From: Eubacteriales Family XIII. Incertae Sedis bacterium
Lineage (GTDB): Bacteria; Bacillota; Clostridia; Peptostreptococcales; Anaerovoracaceae
Direction of reading: 5' to 3'
Assembly (NCBI GenBank): GCA_031263335.1
Contig: JAISGB010000208.1
Coordinates: 1-7,508, forward strand
DNA: 7,508 nt
Shown here in pieces: positions 1-6,606 of this stretch (positions within the stretch are counted from its first letter, which is position 1; each line of letters starts with the position of its first letter). The notes beneath the pieces were generated by a model that saw only the letters and a list, made by a program, of their open reading frames with translations, ran no database searches and was not told the DNA's origin. The translations under genes and the position numbers were made by a program.

Positions 1-380
1 CTGAGGTATCCGCAGATCAAGCGCGGATACCGTTCGGACAGGGTATCCCGGTCAAGCCGCAGTCCGGCGAGTTCCTTTTCGCTGTAATTGGTCAGGAAAA
101 CATCCGCGCGCTCGAGCAATCGGAACATGATTTTTTTGCCGTCTTCCGTCGTTGCATCTATCGCCAATCCCCGTTTGTTCGCGTTGCCTAATTCAAACAG
201 CGGGTTTTCGTCCTCTTGCGTCGGCGCCCCCGGGCATGCCTCCCATGCCCTGAACGCTTCTCCCCCGATCGGTTCCACCTTGATCACATCGGCCTTTCGG
301 TCGGCCAATATTCTCCCGCACACGGATCCGGCGGCGCGGGTCGTAAACTCGACGACTTTGATACCCTCCAACAGTGACAT
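1..380 (-). CDS. Class III (CaiB/BaiF family) CoA-transferase, N-terminal part only
   Basis: Partial gene: an ATG at 380-378 opens a frame that stays open for 126 codons to the window edge. Family members are about 400 residues, so roughly the first third is visible. Known family role: moving CoA between a donor acyl-CoA and a carboxylic acid through an aspartyl-CoA intermediate. The catalytic Asp, usually near residue 165-170, lies outside the window. Seen: the N-terminal Rossmann signature GIKVVEFTTRAAG (6-18), LADRKADVIKVEP (25-37, usually LADLGADVIKVEP), NKRGLAID (68-75), ADVFLTNY (91-98) and PRLICGYL (119-126). The ADVFLTNY stretch recalls the branch that includes 2-hydroxyacyl-CoA transferases such as HadA and FldA, but this is a weak hint. 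A GGAGG ribosome site five bases upstream supports the start. It follows the crotonase gene after 71 bases and is probably co-transcribed. Substrate unknown. Confidence 0.9.
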   Translation of the reverse strand, partial: MSLLEGIKVVEFTTRAAGSVCGRILADRKADVIKVEPIGGEAFRAWEACPGAPTQEDENPLFELGNANKRGLAIDATTEDGKKIMFRLLERADVFLTNYSEKELAGLRLDRDTLSERYPRLICGYL

Positions 381-385
381 ACTTG

Positions 386-390
386 CCTCC
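386..390 (-). promoter_or_regulatory. Ribosome binding site of the CoA-transferase gene
   Basis: GGAGG on the minus strand, five bases before the ATG at 380. It fixes the start of the CoA-transferase and shows the gene has its own strong initiation site rather than relying on coupling across the 71-base gap. Confidence 0.75.
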
Positions 391-415
391 ATTCCGTCCT
401 ACGACACAAATGAGC

Positions 416-443
416 CATGAACTTGCCGCCTTGCGGCTTCATG
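416..443. other. Imperfect hairpin between the crotonase and CoA-transferase genes
   Basis: CATGAA (416-421) is complementary to TTCATG (438-443), and inside it GCCGC (425-429) pairs with GCGGC (433-437) around a three-base loop. A three-base bulge (422-424) separates the two stems, giving 11 pairs in total. On the minus strand no U-run follows the stem, so it is not a standard intrinsic terminator. It could be an mRNA stability or processing element, or chance. It ends 25 bases before the ribosome site of the downstream gene. Confidence 0.4.
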
Positions 444-451
444 ACGATCGA

Positions 452-1225
452 CTATTTCGCCTGATAAGACGGTGGTTTTCGTTCCATGAAAAAGGCCATT
501 GCCTCTTTCCAATCCTCTGTTTGCGCCAACATGTTCCCGACTTGCGTACAATAATCGAGCAATGAATAGCGATCCATCGGGGCGAGTTTGGCATACAGCA
601 TACGTATCATGGATATATTTTTGCGTATCGCAAGCGGGGGTTTCCGCAATAATTGTTGGGCGATGTCCGTCGCGACGTCCATCACGTTTTCACGCGGGCA
701 TATCTCATTCACCAGCCCTGTTTCGTACGCGCGCCTTGCGGTCAGCGGCAGCCCGATGTTCAATTGCGCCAAAATCGGGGAAGGTACGCCCCCTTGCCAG
801 TCGATGATCAACCCGCCCATATCCGGCTCCGGCATACGGAAGATCGCGGTTTCGGACACGACGCGAAAATCCGCCGCCAACGCCAAACTGACCCCGCCGC
901 CGAAGCAGGAACCGTTGATGGCGGAGATCGTCGGTTTCCCCACGGTCCCGGTCATATAAGGATCCCGTTGGGTCATTTCGAGGAACCGATTCCAAAAGTC
1001 TTCTCCTTCCGCGGAACGCGCAATGAAATTTTTGTCCGCGCCCGCGCAAAAAACATCGCCTTCCCCGCCGATTATCGCAATCCACGCGTCGTCATCCTGC
1101 CGGACGCGTTCCCATGCTTCTCTCAGATCGGTCAACAACGCTTCATTCAGCGCGTTCTTTTTTTCCGCGCGACGCATCATCAATAACGCCAAATGATCCT
1201 TTACCGTCAATTCGACCAACGACAT
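452..1225 (-). CDS. Enoyl-CoA hydratase/isomerase (crotonase) family protein
   Basis: A 257-residue cytoplasmic protein, the usual length for a single-domain crotonase. The fold stabilises an acyl-CoA enolate in an oxyanion hole; members include hydratases, isomerases, hydrolases and decarboxylases. Seen: the first oxyanion-hole motif CAGAD (60-64), the CoA-binding stretch GKPTISAINGSCFGGGVSL (96-114) with the second oxyanion glycine at Gly110, and FRMPEPDMGG (129-138). By ungapped alignment to rat crotonase from memory, Glu133 matches catalytic Glu164, but Ser113 stands where Glu144 should be. A classical hydratase is therefore unlikely; a single-acid isomerase, a hydrolase or another activity fits better. 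The ATG at 1225 has GGAGAGG (1234-1240) eight bases upstream, in the 15-base gap after the glycerate kinase-like gene, so the two are surely co-transcribed. Family certain, reaction unknown. Confidence 0.93.
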   Translation of the reverse strand: MSLVELTVKDHLALLMMRRAEKKNALNEALLTDLREAWERVRQDDDAWIAIIGGEGDVFCAGADKNFIARSAEGEDFWNRFLEMTQRDPYMTGTVGKPTISAINGSCFGGGVSLALAADFRVVSETAIFRMPEPDMGGLIIDWQGGVPSPILAQLNIGLPLTARRAYETGLVNEICPRENVMDVATDIAQQLLRKPPLAIRKNISMIRMLYAKLAPMDRYSLLDYCTQVGNMLAQTEDWKEAMAFFMERKPPSYQAK

Positions 1226-1233
1226 AGCACCGT

Positions 1234-1240
1234 CCTCTCC
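1234..1240 (-). promoter_or_regulatory. Ribosome binding site of the crotonase gene
   Basis: GGAGAGG on the minus strand, eight bases before the ATG at 1225 and immediately after the TAG stop (1243-1241) of the glycerate kinase-like gene. Confidence 0.65.
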
Positions 1241-2710
1241 CTATTGTTCCGTGATCAATGTGACGGACAGATCACATACGCTGATGTTTTGTTTCATCAC
1301 GATCCCATCGCCCATCTCCCATAAGGGCAGCGTCGTATCATGATTTTTTAGATGAAAAGGGATGTCTATCCCCTTTGCTTCGGCCCGCCGCGCCGAAGAT
1401 CCGTCCACAATTCCCCCGCCGAGACATTCCGGCACGCCGCCCCTTCGGAATCCTCCGGGGCCGTCCGTTCCGTCCGTGTCGACGGACGCGCATACGATCC
1501 GGTCCGATCCCGCGATTCGCGTCGCCGCCGTGAGGCAAAACTCCTGGTTTGTCCCGCCGATTCCCGTCGCCGCGTTGACCGGGACCAACATCTCGCCGCC
1601 CGTGATCAATGCCGCCGGCGACGCGAACGGTTCATTTCGATCCGCAATGTTTGAGGCGATCGCCATGATGACATTGGCGGCTTGTTGCGGATCCGCGTTC
1701 AAAAGGCGCGTCAGGATAAATGGTCGATAGCCCAAGGATTGGGCTTTTTCGTAGGCGCTTGTCAACCACGCGTTCTCCGGCATGATGCCAAAAAAACGAA
1801 AATCCGTCCGGATATACTCATCATACTTTACGGTTTCTTTTTCCGCATCCGCTTCATAGATCGCGTCGCGGATGGATCTCGGACATTCATCGAGCAAGGC
1901 GTTGGTTTCCAACACTTTTTGCGCGTCCGCGAAGGTGCTTCCGTCCGGCAAATTGTGCAGCCACACGTTATGCCGCATGATATAATTGTAGTCCTGTTTG
2001 ATCGGGGACGTGTCATGCCTGTTTGCGTCCGTCCCGAACAGATGGATCATTTTCGCCGGACTGAAAGCGCGGGCAATGCGCCCTCCCTTGAGTTGATCGA
2101 TGTGGTTGCGAATATAGTTGAGATACGTCGTATGGATCCCATACTTGATCTGGACGAGGTAGGTCAATTGCTTCACATCCTCCACCGTAATGCCCTCAAA
2201 CGGCAAGGTCAAGAGCGAACTGCCCCCGTTCATTATAATCGTAAAAACAAGATCGCGTTCGGTGATATCACGGGACAGATCCATGATTTTTTTCGCCCCG
2301 TCCACACAACCCCGATCGGGCGTCGGATGTCCGCCGTATGTGTTTGTAATTTTTGTCAAAACAGGCAAGTCTCCGTGCTTGGAGATCACGGCTCCGCCCG
2401 TCAATTTGTCTCCGAGCACGTCTTCGATGGCCTTGGCGACCCGTTGGACGCCTTTCCCCGCGCCGACTGCAAAGATGCGATCGTAATTTCGCAGATCGAT
2501 GGATTCAACGCCGCTTTGCGGATCTCCGTCGGCTTCAAACAGGGGATTCCCTACCTTTAGGATATCGCCCTTCAATTCGAGCATGGATCGCACATTGTTG
2601 TAAGGATCCGCGGCGCCAAGCCCGGCTTCCAAGATCTCGATCAGGTCCTCACGGCCCTTCCTGTTGCCATGCGAAGTGAGGCGATCCGCGTTTTGTATTC
2701 TTCCGTTCAT
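1241..2710 (-). CDS. Glycerate kinase family protein (DUF4147 + MOFRL domains), divergent
   Basis: A 489-residue soluble protein related to class II glycerate 2-kinases (TtuD/GckA type), which phosphorylate D-glycerate to 2-phosphoglycerate with ATP. Seen: N-terminal DUF4147 domain with SHGNRKGREDLIEILEAGL (13-31), AVGAGKG (81-87) carrying the conserved Lys86, GGHPTPD (126-132) and NGGSSLL (161-167); C-terminal MOFRL domain with GIGGTNQEF (383-391), DTDGTDGPGG (411-420) and GGGIVDGS (431-438). Odd: the usual SGGGSALL appears as NGGSSLL, and the usual SDV...ASGPT segment is replaced by an unrelated-looking stretch (226-258) ending in GSTFADA. There are also about ten extra residues between TDGP and GGGIVDG. 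It may act on another hydroxy-acid. The frame is open to 2815, but that would overlap the upstream gene by 65 bases. The ATG at 2710 fits the family N-terminus and has GGGAAGG eleven bases upstream. Confidence 0.88.
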   Translation of the reverse strand: MNGRIQNADRLTSHGNRKGREDLIEILEAGLGAADPYNNVRSMLELKGDILKVGNPLFEADGDPQSGVESIDLRNYDRIFAVGAGKGVQRVAKAIEDVLGDKLTGGAVISKHGDLPVLTKITNTYGGHPTPDRGCVDGAKKIMDLSRDITERDLVFTIIMNGGSSLLTLPFEGITVEDVKQLTYLVQIKYGIHTTYLNYIRNHIDQLKGGRIARAFSPAKMIHLFGTDANRHDTSPIKQDYNYIMRHNVWLHNLPDGSTFADAQKVLETNALLDECPRSIRDAIYEADAEKETVKYDEYIRTDFRFFGIMPENAWLTSAYEKAQSLGYRPFILTRLLNADPQQAANVIMAIASNIADRNEPFASPAALITGGEMLVPVNAATGIGGTNQEFCLTAATRIAGSDRIVCASVDTDGTDGPGGFRRGGVPECLGGGIVDGSSARRAEAKGIDIPFHLKNHDTTLPLWEMGDGIVMKQNISVCDLSVTLITEQ

Positions 2711-2750
2711 CAAGTTACACGCCTTCCCGGATATCGTTCCGATCGTCCAT

Positions 2751-4058
2751 TCATCTGTTTTGCGGCCCATCCGAACCCGGCTTTGGATATTCCCGCACGT
2801 TCCCCAACGCGTCAAATCGGACCTCCCGCAACGGTCCCCGAATCCGTATCATTTCGTGTGTTTGCGCTTCGCGCAAAAGCCCCTCCGAAATATACATCCG
2901 CTCCAATTGTAGGGTGTTGTGTATCCACACCGCGCGTATTTTTTCGGTTTTGACGGACGGCAAGATCGTAAAAATGCACAATTTGATCGCCAATCGGTCG
3001 TTCTCCATAACCGCCGGGATCCGAAGCCCGTCGATCTCGCGTACCGTGATGGAATTGACGTACAGGGACGCGCGATCGATCTTTTCCTCAAAACGTCTTG
3101 TGATGACATCCGCCTCATTCACGCCGGCGGCGTTCCCGCGAGAGTGATCGGTCAGATCCAGTACGGCGATGCGCTTGGGCGCCGGACCCGTGTCGCCCAA
3201 TTGGGAGCTGCGCCCCGTGATATTCATGTCCATGCCGGTTCCCGAGTATTCTTTCCCCATCTCATCGATGATCAGCAGATCGATAGGACGGAAAGGGATT
3301 GCGGGCATGCGTTTTTTCGCGATTCGCAAAAGAACGGGTTCCCTTTCAGGAATGTCCTCCTTGGGGATCGCTTCGATCTTGCTGATTCTGTGCTTGCTGT
3401 CGTCAATCAGGGCGACGCCGAACAGGATCGGCGCGTTTTTCAGGATCAGCGTCCCGAATTTTCGAATATTTTCCCCCATGGCAGGGAATCCGAGTTGGTG
3501 GCACAGGGCCGCGCCGTAAGGCTTGCCGAGGCCGATCGCCATCATCTTCATCAACCCGCTTTCCACTTCCCCTCGAAAACTCGTATGCGGCTTGATTCTC
3601 CCGACCACGATGATCCCGTCGGATTCAAACGCGTATCGATCGACGCGTACCTCCAATCCGTCGTCGGTTGTTCCCACCCGGCATGTTTCAACGGAGGATC
3701 GGATGGGCGCCCCGACGGAATGCTCGTTGATTCCAAGTTCTCCCAACAGGAGCGTTTGACGGCTCGCGTCCGCGCCGCCGTGGCTTCCCATCGCCGGAAC
3801 AATGAACGGCTTGCCTCCGACCTTTCTGACTTCATCCGCAATCGTGCGGAGAATCGGGACGATCCCGTCGATTTCACGGCTTCCGGCGGTGATGGCAATG
3901 GCGTCTCCCGGTTTTATCCTGTCCATGACGCCGGGTTTATATAATTCCCGCAGGAGTTCCGCGGGAACATCCTCGATCCGTGCGGAGGGCAGGTCGTAAA
4001 CAATGGGGGCAAATCTCGGTATCTCCGCGGTTTTCATCATTTCTTCGTAAATGTCCAT
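2751..4058 (-). CDS. LarA-like lactate racemase domain protein (DUF2088)
   Basis: A 435-residue soluble protein of the LarA superfamily, whose founding member racemises lactate with a nickel-pincer nucleotide cofactor. Homologues act on other 2-hydroxy acids and many are uncharacterised. Seen: AITAGSREI (55-63), FIVPAMGSHGGA (85-96), IIVVGRIKPHTSFRG (149-163), ESGLMKMMAIGLGK (166-179), LLIIDEMGKEYSGTGMD (261-277) and IAVLDLTDHSRGNA (297-310). His93 and His158 are plausible counterparts of the LarA catalytic histidines. Lys171 lies 13 residues after His158, while in LarA, from memory, the cofactor-bearing Lys184 lies 10 after His174, so cofactor use is open. The frame is open upstream to 4106, inside livF. 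The ATG at 4058 matches the MDIYEE start I recall for this subfamily and sits 10 bases after the livF stop. GGAGG at 4073-4077 is 14 bases away, so coupling to livF is likely. No larBCE cofactor genes are in view. Confidence 0.85.
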   Translation of the reverse strand: MDIYEEMMKTAEIPRFAPIVYDLPSARIEDVPAELLRELYKPGVMDRIKPGDAIAITAGSREIDGIVPILRTIADEVRKVGGKPFIVPAMGSHGGADASRQTLLLGELGINEHSVGAPIRSSVETCRVGTTDDGLEVRVDRYAFESDGIIVVGRIKPHTSFRGEVESGLMKMMAIGLGKPYGAALCHQLGFPAMGENIRKFGTLILKNAPILFGVALIDDSKHRISKIEAIPKEDIPEREPVLLRIAKKRMPAIPFRPIDLLIIDEMGKEYSGTGMDMNITGRSSQLGDTGPAPKRIAVLDLTDHSRGNAAGVNEADVITRRFEEKIDRASLYVNSITVREIDGLRIPAVMENDRLAIKLCIFTILPSVKTEKIRAVWIHNTLQLERMYISEGLLREAQTHEMIRIRGPLREVRFDALGNVREYPKPGSDGPQNR

Positions 4059-4068
4059 GGATCGGCCG

Positions 4069-4782
4069 TTATCCTCCGAGGTACGCCGACCGCACCTTAT
4101 CGTCATTCATCAGATCCGAACTCCTTCCGTACATCGTCACAACGCCGTTTTCCAACACATGGCAGGTGTCGGATATGGAAAGCGCCATATACGCGTTTTG
4201 CTCGACCAGCACGATGGGAATCCCCTTTTCTTTGTTGATGTTTTGAATGATATCAAAAAGCTCGTCCACGACGACCGGCGCGAGGCCCAAGGAGGGTTCG
4301 TCGAACATGATCAATTTCGGATCGCTCATGAGTCCCCGCGCAATCGCGAGCATCTGTTGTTCTCCGCCGCTCAATGAATCCGCCATTTGCTTCTGTCTTT
4401 CCTTTAATATCGGAAACAGCGCGTACATCTCTTCAAATTTCCGGTTCAATTCCTGTTTCGAGTATTTCTTGCCGAAAGCGCCCATCTCGAGGTTGACGCG
4501 GACGGATAACTTCGGGAAGATCTCGCGGCCTTCCGGCACATAAACGATCCCGGCCGAAACAATATGGTGCGGGACCATTGCCGTCAGTTCTTTCCCGTTG
4601 AACGCGATATGCCCGCTTTTGGGTTTTACGATGCCCATCACGGACTTCATGAGTGTGGATTTCCCCGCGCCGTTCGCGCCGATGACCGATGTGATCTCAT
4701 TGGCCGCAATCGAGAAATTCACATCGTACAGCGCCTGCACGGATCCGTAAAACGTATTGATGTTGACGGCTTCAAGAATCAT
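4069..4782 (-). CDS. livF: Branched-chain amino acid-type ABC transporter ATP-binding protein LivF
   Basis: A 237-residue cytoplasmic ATPase, the same length as E. coli LivF. It pairs with LivG to power import through LivH and LivM. Seen: Walker A GANGAGKST (35-43), the Q-loop region as YVPEGR (81-86, the LivF-type sequence), ABC signature LSGGEQQ (137-143), Walker B LIMFDEP (157-163), D-loop LGLAP (165-169) and VLVEQN (191-196), where LivF proteins carry Gln in place of the switch histidine. The frame also has an ATG at 4803, adding seven residues. I prefer the ATG at 4782 because a GGAGG lies five bases upstream and the protein then begins MILEAVNINTFYG, as in family members. It follows livG after 36 bases and ends 10 bases before the LarA-like gene. 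Family certain; ligand not readable from an ATPase. Confidence 0.94.
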   Translation of the reverse strand: MILEAVNINTFYGSVQALYDVNFSIAANEITSVIGANGAGKSTLMKSVMGIVKPKSGHIAFNGKELTAMVPHHIVSAGIVYVPEGREIFPKLSVRVNLEMGAFGKKYSKQELNRKFEEMYALFPILKERQKQMADSLSGGEQQMLAIARGLMSDPKLIMFDEPSLGLAPVVVDELFDIIQNINKEKGIPIVLVEQNAYMALSISDTCHVLENGVVTMYGRSSDLMNDDKVRSAYLGG

Positions 4783-4787
4783 CCCTG

Positions 4788-4792
4788 CCTCC
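4788..4792 (-). promoter_or_regulatory. Ribosome binding site choosing the livF start
   Basis: GGAGG on the minus strand, five bases before the ATG at 4782. It is stronger than the AAGGTG (4811-4816) in front of the alternative ATG at 4803, and has the same spacing as the GGAGG of the CoA-transferase gene. Confidence 0.65.
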
Positions 4793-4818
4793 GGTTTATT
4801 CATCCCAAAACACCTTGT

Positions 4819-5607
4819 TTATCGGGCGACTTCCTTGAGGTATCGTCTGCCCAAATATGCGCTGATGACCTCCGGGTTTGTTTGGATCTCCTTTGGGGTC
4901 CCTTCCGCAATCTTCGTTCCGAAATTCAGGACGGTAATGACGGTGCTGATATTCATCACGACATCCATATTGTGTTCGATCAGGAAAAAATCGGTTCCCC
5001 TTTCATATGCCTTTATAAATGTATCGATCAGGGCGACGCGTTCGGACGGGTTCAATCCCGCAGCCGGCTCATCCAACAGGATCAACTTCGGCTCGCCCAT
5101 CAGCGCCCGCCCGAACTCCGTAATCTTCCGAAGGCCGTAGGCGAGGCTTCCGACCTCCCTGTTCGCGTACTCCTTCAGGCCGATAAACTCGAGTACCGCT
5201 TCCGCCTTTTCCTTCAGGACGGTTTCCTCCCGTAACGAATTGTTTACGCGGAAAAGGTATTGCACGATATTCGTCGAACGCGGGTTCAGGGTATGTCCGC
5301 CCACCATGATGTTTTCAAGCACGGTCATGGTCGCGAACAGCTTGATGTTCTGGAATGTTCGCCCGACGCCCTTCCTCGCGATCGTGTGATTTTTCATGCC
5401 CGTAATATCTTCCCCGTCGAACATCACGTTTCCCACCGAATAAGGCAATGTTCCGTTGATCATGCCGACCGTGGTGGTCTTGCCCGATCCGTTCGGTCCG
5501 ATCAACGCGTGGATGCTTCGCTTGCGCATCGTCAGAGAGAGGTCGTTCACGGCGGTGAGGTTTCCGAATCGCTTGGTCAACCCTCGTAATTCCAATATCG
5601 TTTCCAT
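4819..5607 (-). CDS. livG: Branched-chain amino acid-type ABC transporter ATP-binding protein LivG
   Basis: A 262-residue cytoplasmic ATPase, normal for LivG (about 255). Seen: Walker A GPNGSGKTT (37-45), Q-loop VGRTFQN (81-87), signature region LAYGLRK (155-161), Walker B and D-loop LILLDEPAAGLNPSE (175-189, a LivG hallmark) and the switch histidine in LIEHNMD (209-215). Odd: LivG signatures are usually of the LSYGQQRRLEIARAL kind, whereas here LAYGLRKITEFGRAL has Leu and Arg at the two Gln positions and further changes after them. The fold-critical Gly158 is kept, so I expect a working ATPase. The frame is open back to an ATG at 5631, but that start has no good ribosome site. The ATG at 5607 follows AAAGGTG with suitable spacing and gives the typical N-terminus METILELRGLTKRFG. 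It lies 24 bases after livM. Confidence 0.94.
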   Translation of the reverse strand: METILELRGLTKRFGNLTAVNDLSLTMRKRSIHALIGPNGSGKTTTVGMINGTLPYSVGNVMFDGEDITGMKNHTIARKGVGRTFQNIKLFATMTVLENIMVGGHTLNPRSTNIVQYLFRVNNSLREETVLKEKAEAVLEFIGLKEYANREVGSLAYGLRKITEFGRALMGEPKLILLDEPAAGLNPSERVALIDTFIKAYERGTDFFLIEHNMDVVMNISTVITVLNFGTKIAEGTPKEIQTNPEVISAYLGRRYLKEVAR

Positions 5608-5611
5608 AAAA

Positions 5612-5618
5612 CACCTTT
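5612..5618 (-). promoter_or_regulatory. Ribosome binding site choosing the livG start
   Basis: AAAGGTG on the minus strand, ending four bases before the ATG at 5607 (six bases from AAGG). The same ten bases AAGGTGTTTT recur before livF at 4807-4816. It supports 5607 over the in-frame ATG at 5631. Confidence 0.55.
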
Positions 5619-5631
5619 CATCGCCGATCAT

Positions 5632-6606
5632 CTACGCAACCCCGGAATGGTTTGGCCCGCCCTTGTTTTTCCCCTGCCTGTTTTTAACGATGGACCAAAT
5701 GCCGCCGGGCAGGAAAATCGCGAACAACATGACGATCAGCGCGTATATCAATTGATAATAATCCCCGAGGAACCGGAGCAGTTCGGGCAGAAGCGTGATG
5801 ATGACCGTGCCGATAATCAACCCGTACATGCTCGAAAGCCCGCCAAACATCATCATGACGACAAACAGGATCGACAGATCCGTGGTGAACGAGCTTGCGT
5901 TTACGTAGTTGATGCACTGTGAATAGATCGCGCCGGCGATCGCCCCATAGACGGACGACCAGGTGAAGGCGGTGATTTTTGCCTGCGCCAAATTGATTCC
6001 GCAGGAGGGGACGGCGTCGGAATTGTCCCTGACCGCGATAAACGCGCGCCCCCATTTCGAATGGATGATCCGATAGGTGATGATCGAAAAAAGCACAACA
6101 ACGACGATCATCAGATAGTAGAATTGGTTCGGTGTCTTGATCTCGATCCCGAACAAGAAAAAATTCGGCACGCTCTTGACGCCCAACGCGCCGCCGATGA
6201 GCTGCCAGTTGTTTTCAACCAATCTCGCGATCTCCGTGAACGCGATCGTCGTCAACGTGAGAAACAGTCCTTTTACACGCAGACTGGGATATCCGAGGAT
6301 GACGCCGATCAGAAGCCCCGCAAGGATTGCGGGTAGGATGCCCAACCACGCGGGCATATCCAACCTCGTCACAAAGAGAGCGGAAGCGTAGGCCCCGATC
6401 CCAAAGACGCCCGCCTGTCCGAGATTTGTCTGCCCCGCCATGCCCGAAATGAAATTCAGCCCATAGACCGCAATCAAGTAGACCATTGCGGTATTCAAGA
6501 GGTGGATGATATAGCTGTTTGTGATGATCAGGGGGACAAATAACGCGGCAATCACGATGACGACGGGAGGTGCAAAACGATTGCGGTTTTGTAAGATGCG
6601 ATTCAC
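5632..6606 (-). CDS. livM: Branched-chain amino acid-type ABC transporter permease LivM
   Basis: A 324-residue polytopic inner-membrane protein that forms the import channel with LivH. Hydrophobic segments appear at about 11-30, 33-53, 65-82, 88-106, 112-130, 162-180, 209-229, 245-273 and 284-303. Seen: the family motif GLNFISGMAGQTNLGQAGVF (49-68, LivM hallmark), GYPSLRVKGLFLTLTTIAF (105-123), the cytoplasmic coupling loop GRAFIAVRDNSDAVPSCGIN (186-205, facing the ATPases) and MMFGGLSSMYG (252-262, the usual GGxGSxxG region). The start is GTG, not ATG: GTGA overlaps the livH stop TGA by four bases, and AAGGAGG lies nine bases upstream. No ATG occurs in frame until codon 41, inside a membrane segment, so GTG is well supported. 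The C-terminal tail is basic and hydrophilic. Confidence 0.94.
   Translation of the reverse strand: MNRILQNRNRFAPPVVIVIAALFVPLIITNSYIIHLLNTAMVYLIAVYGLNFISGMAGQTNLGQAGVFGIGAYASALFVTRLDMPAWLGILPAILAGLLIGVILGYPSLRVKGLFLTLTTIAFTEIARLVENNWQLIGGALGVKSVPNFFLFGIEIKTPNQFYYLMIVVVVLFSIITYRIIHSKWGRAFIAVRDNSDAVPSCGINLAQAKITAFTWSSVYGAIAGAIYSQCINYVNASSFTTDLSILFVVMMMFGGLSSMYGLIIGTVIITLLPELLRFLGDYYQLIYALIVMLFAIFLPGGIWSIVKNRQGKNKGGPNHSGVA

Noticed and set aside
88..420. A 110-codon open frame on the plus strand near the left edge.
   Set aside because: Antisense to the CoA-transferase frame, which has clear CaiB/BaiF motifs and a GGAGG site. That frame is easily missed because it has no stop inside the window.
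416..443. Intrinsic terminator at the end of the crotonase gene.
   Set aside because: The hairpin is bulged and no run of U follows on the minus strand; the downstream gene has the same orientation and fits the same operon.
1420..1490. Possible frameshift in the MOFRL domain, where extra residues separate TDGP from GGGIVDG.
   Set aside because: The reading frame is continuous, motifs on both sides are in the same frame, and I recall related sequences with a similarly long loop. A variant loop is simpler than two compensating shifts.
1682..2560. A 292-codon open frame on the plus strand.
   Set aside because: Antisense to the glycerate kinase-like gene; no family motifs and shadow-like composition.
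2711..2815. Longer N-terminus for the glycerate kinase-like protein, starting at 2815.
   Set aside because: It would overlap the upstream gene by 65 bases, the extra residues match nothing expected in the family, and the start at 2710 aligns with the normal N-terminus.
2919..3944. A 341-codon open frame on the plus strand.
   Set aside because: It lies wholly antisense to the LarA-like gene, whose protein shows clear family motifs. The plus-strand product is rich in Arg, Asp, His and Gln with no recognisable domain, as expected for a shadow frame in sequence with this codon bias.
4564..5235. A 223-codon open frame on the plus strand spanning the livF/livG junction.
   Set aside because: Antisense to two well-supported ATPase genes and covering their junction; no motif of its own.
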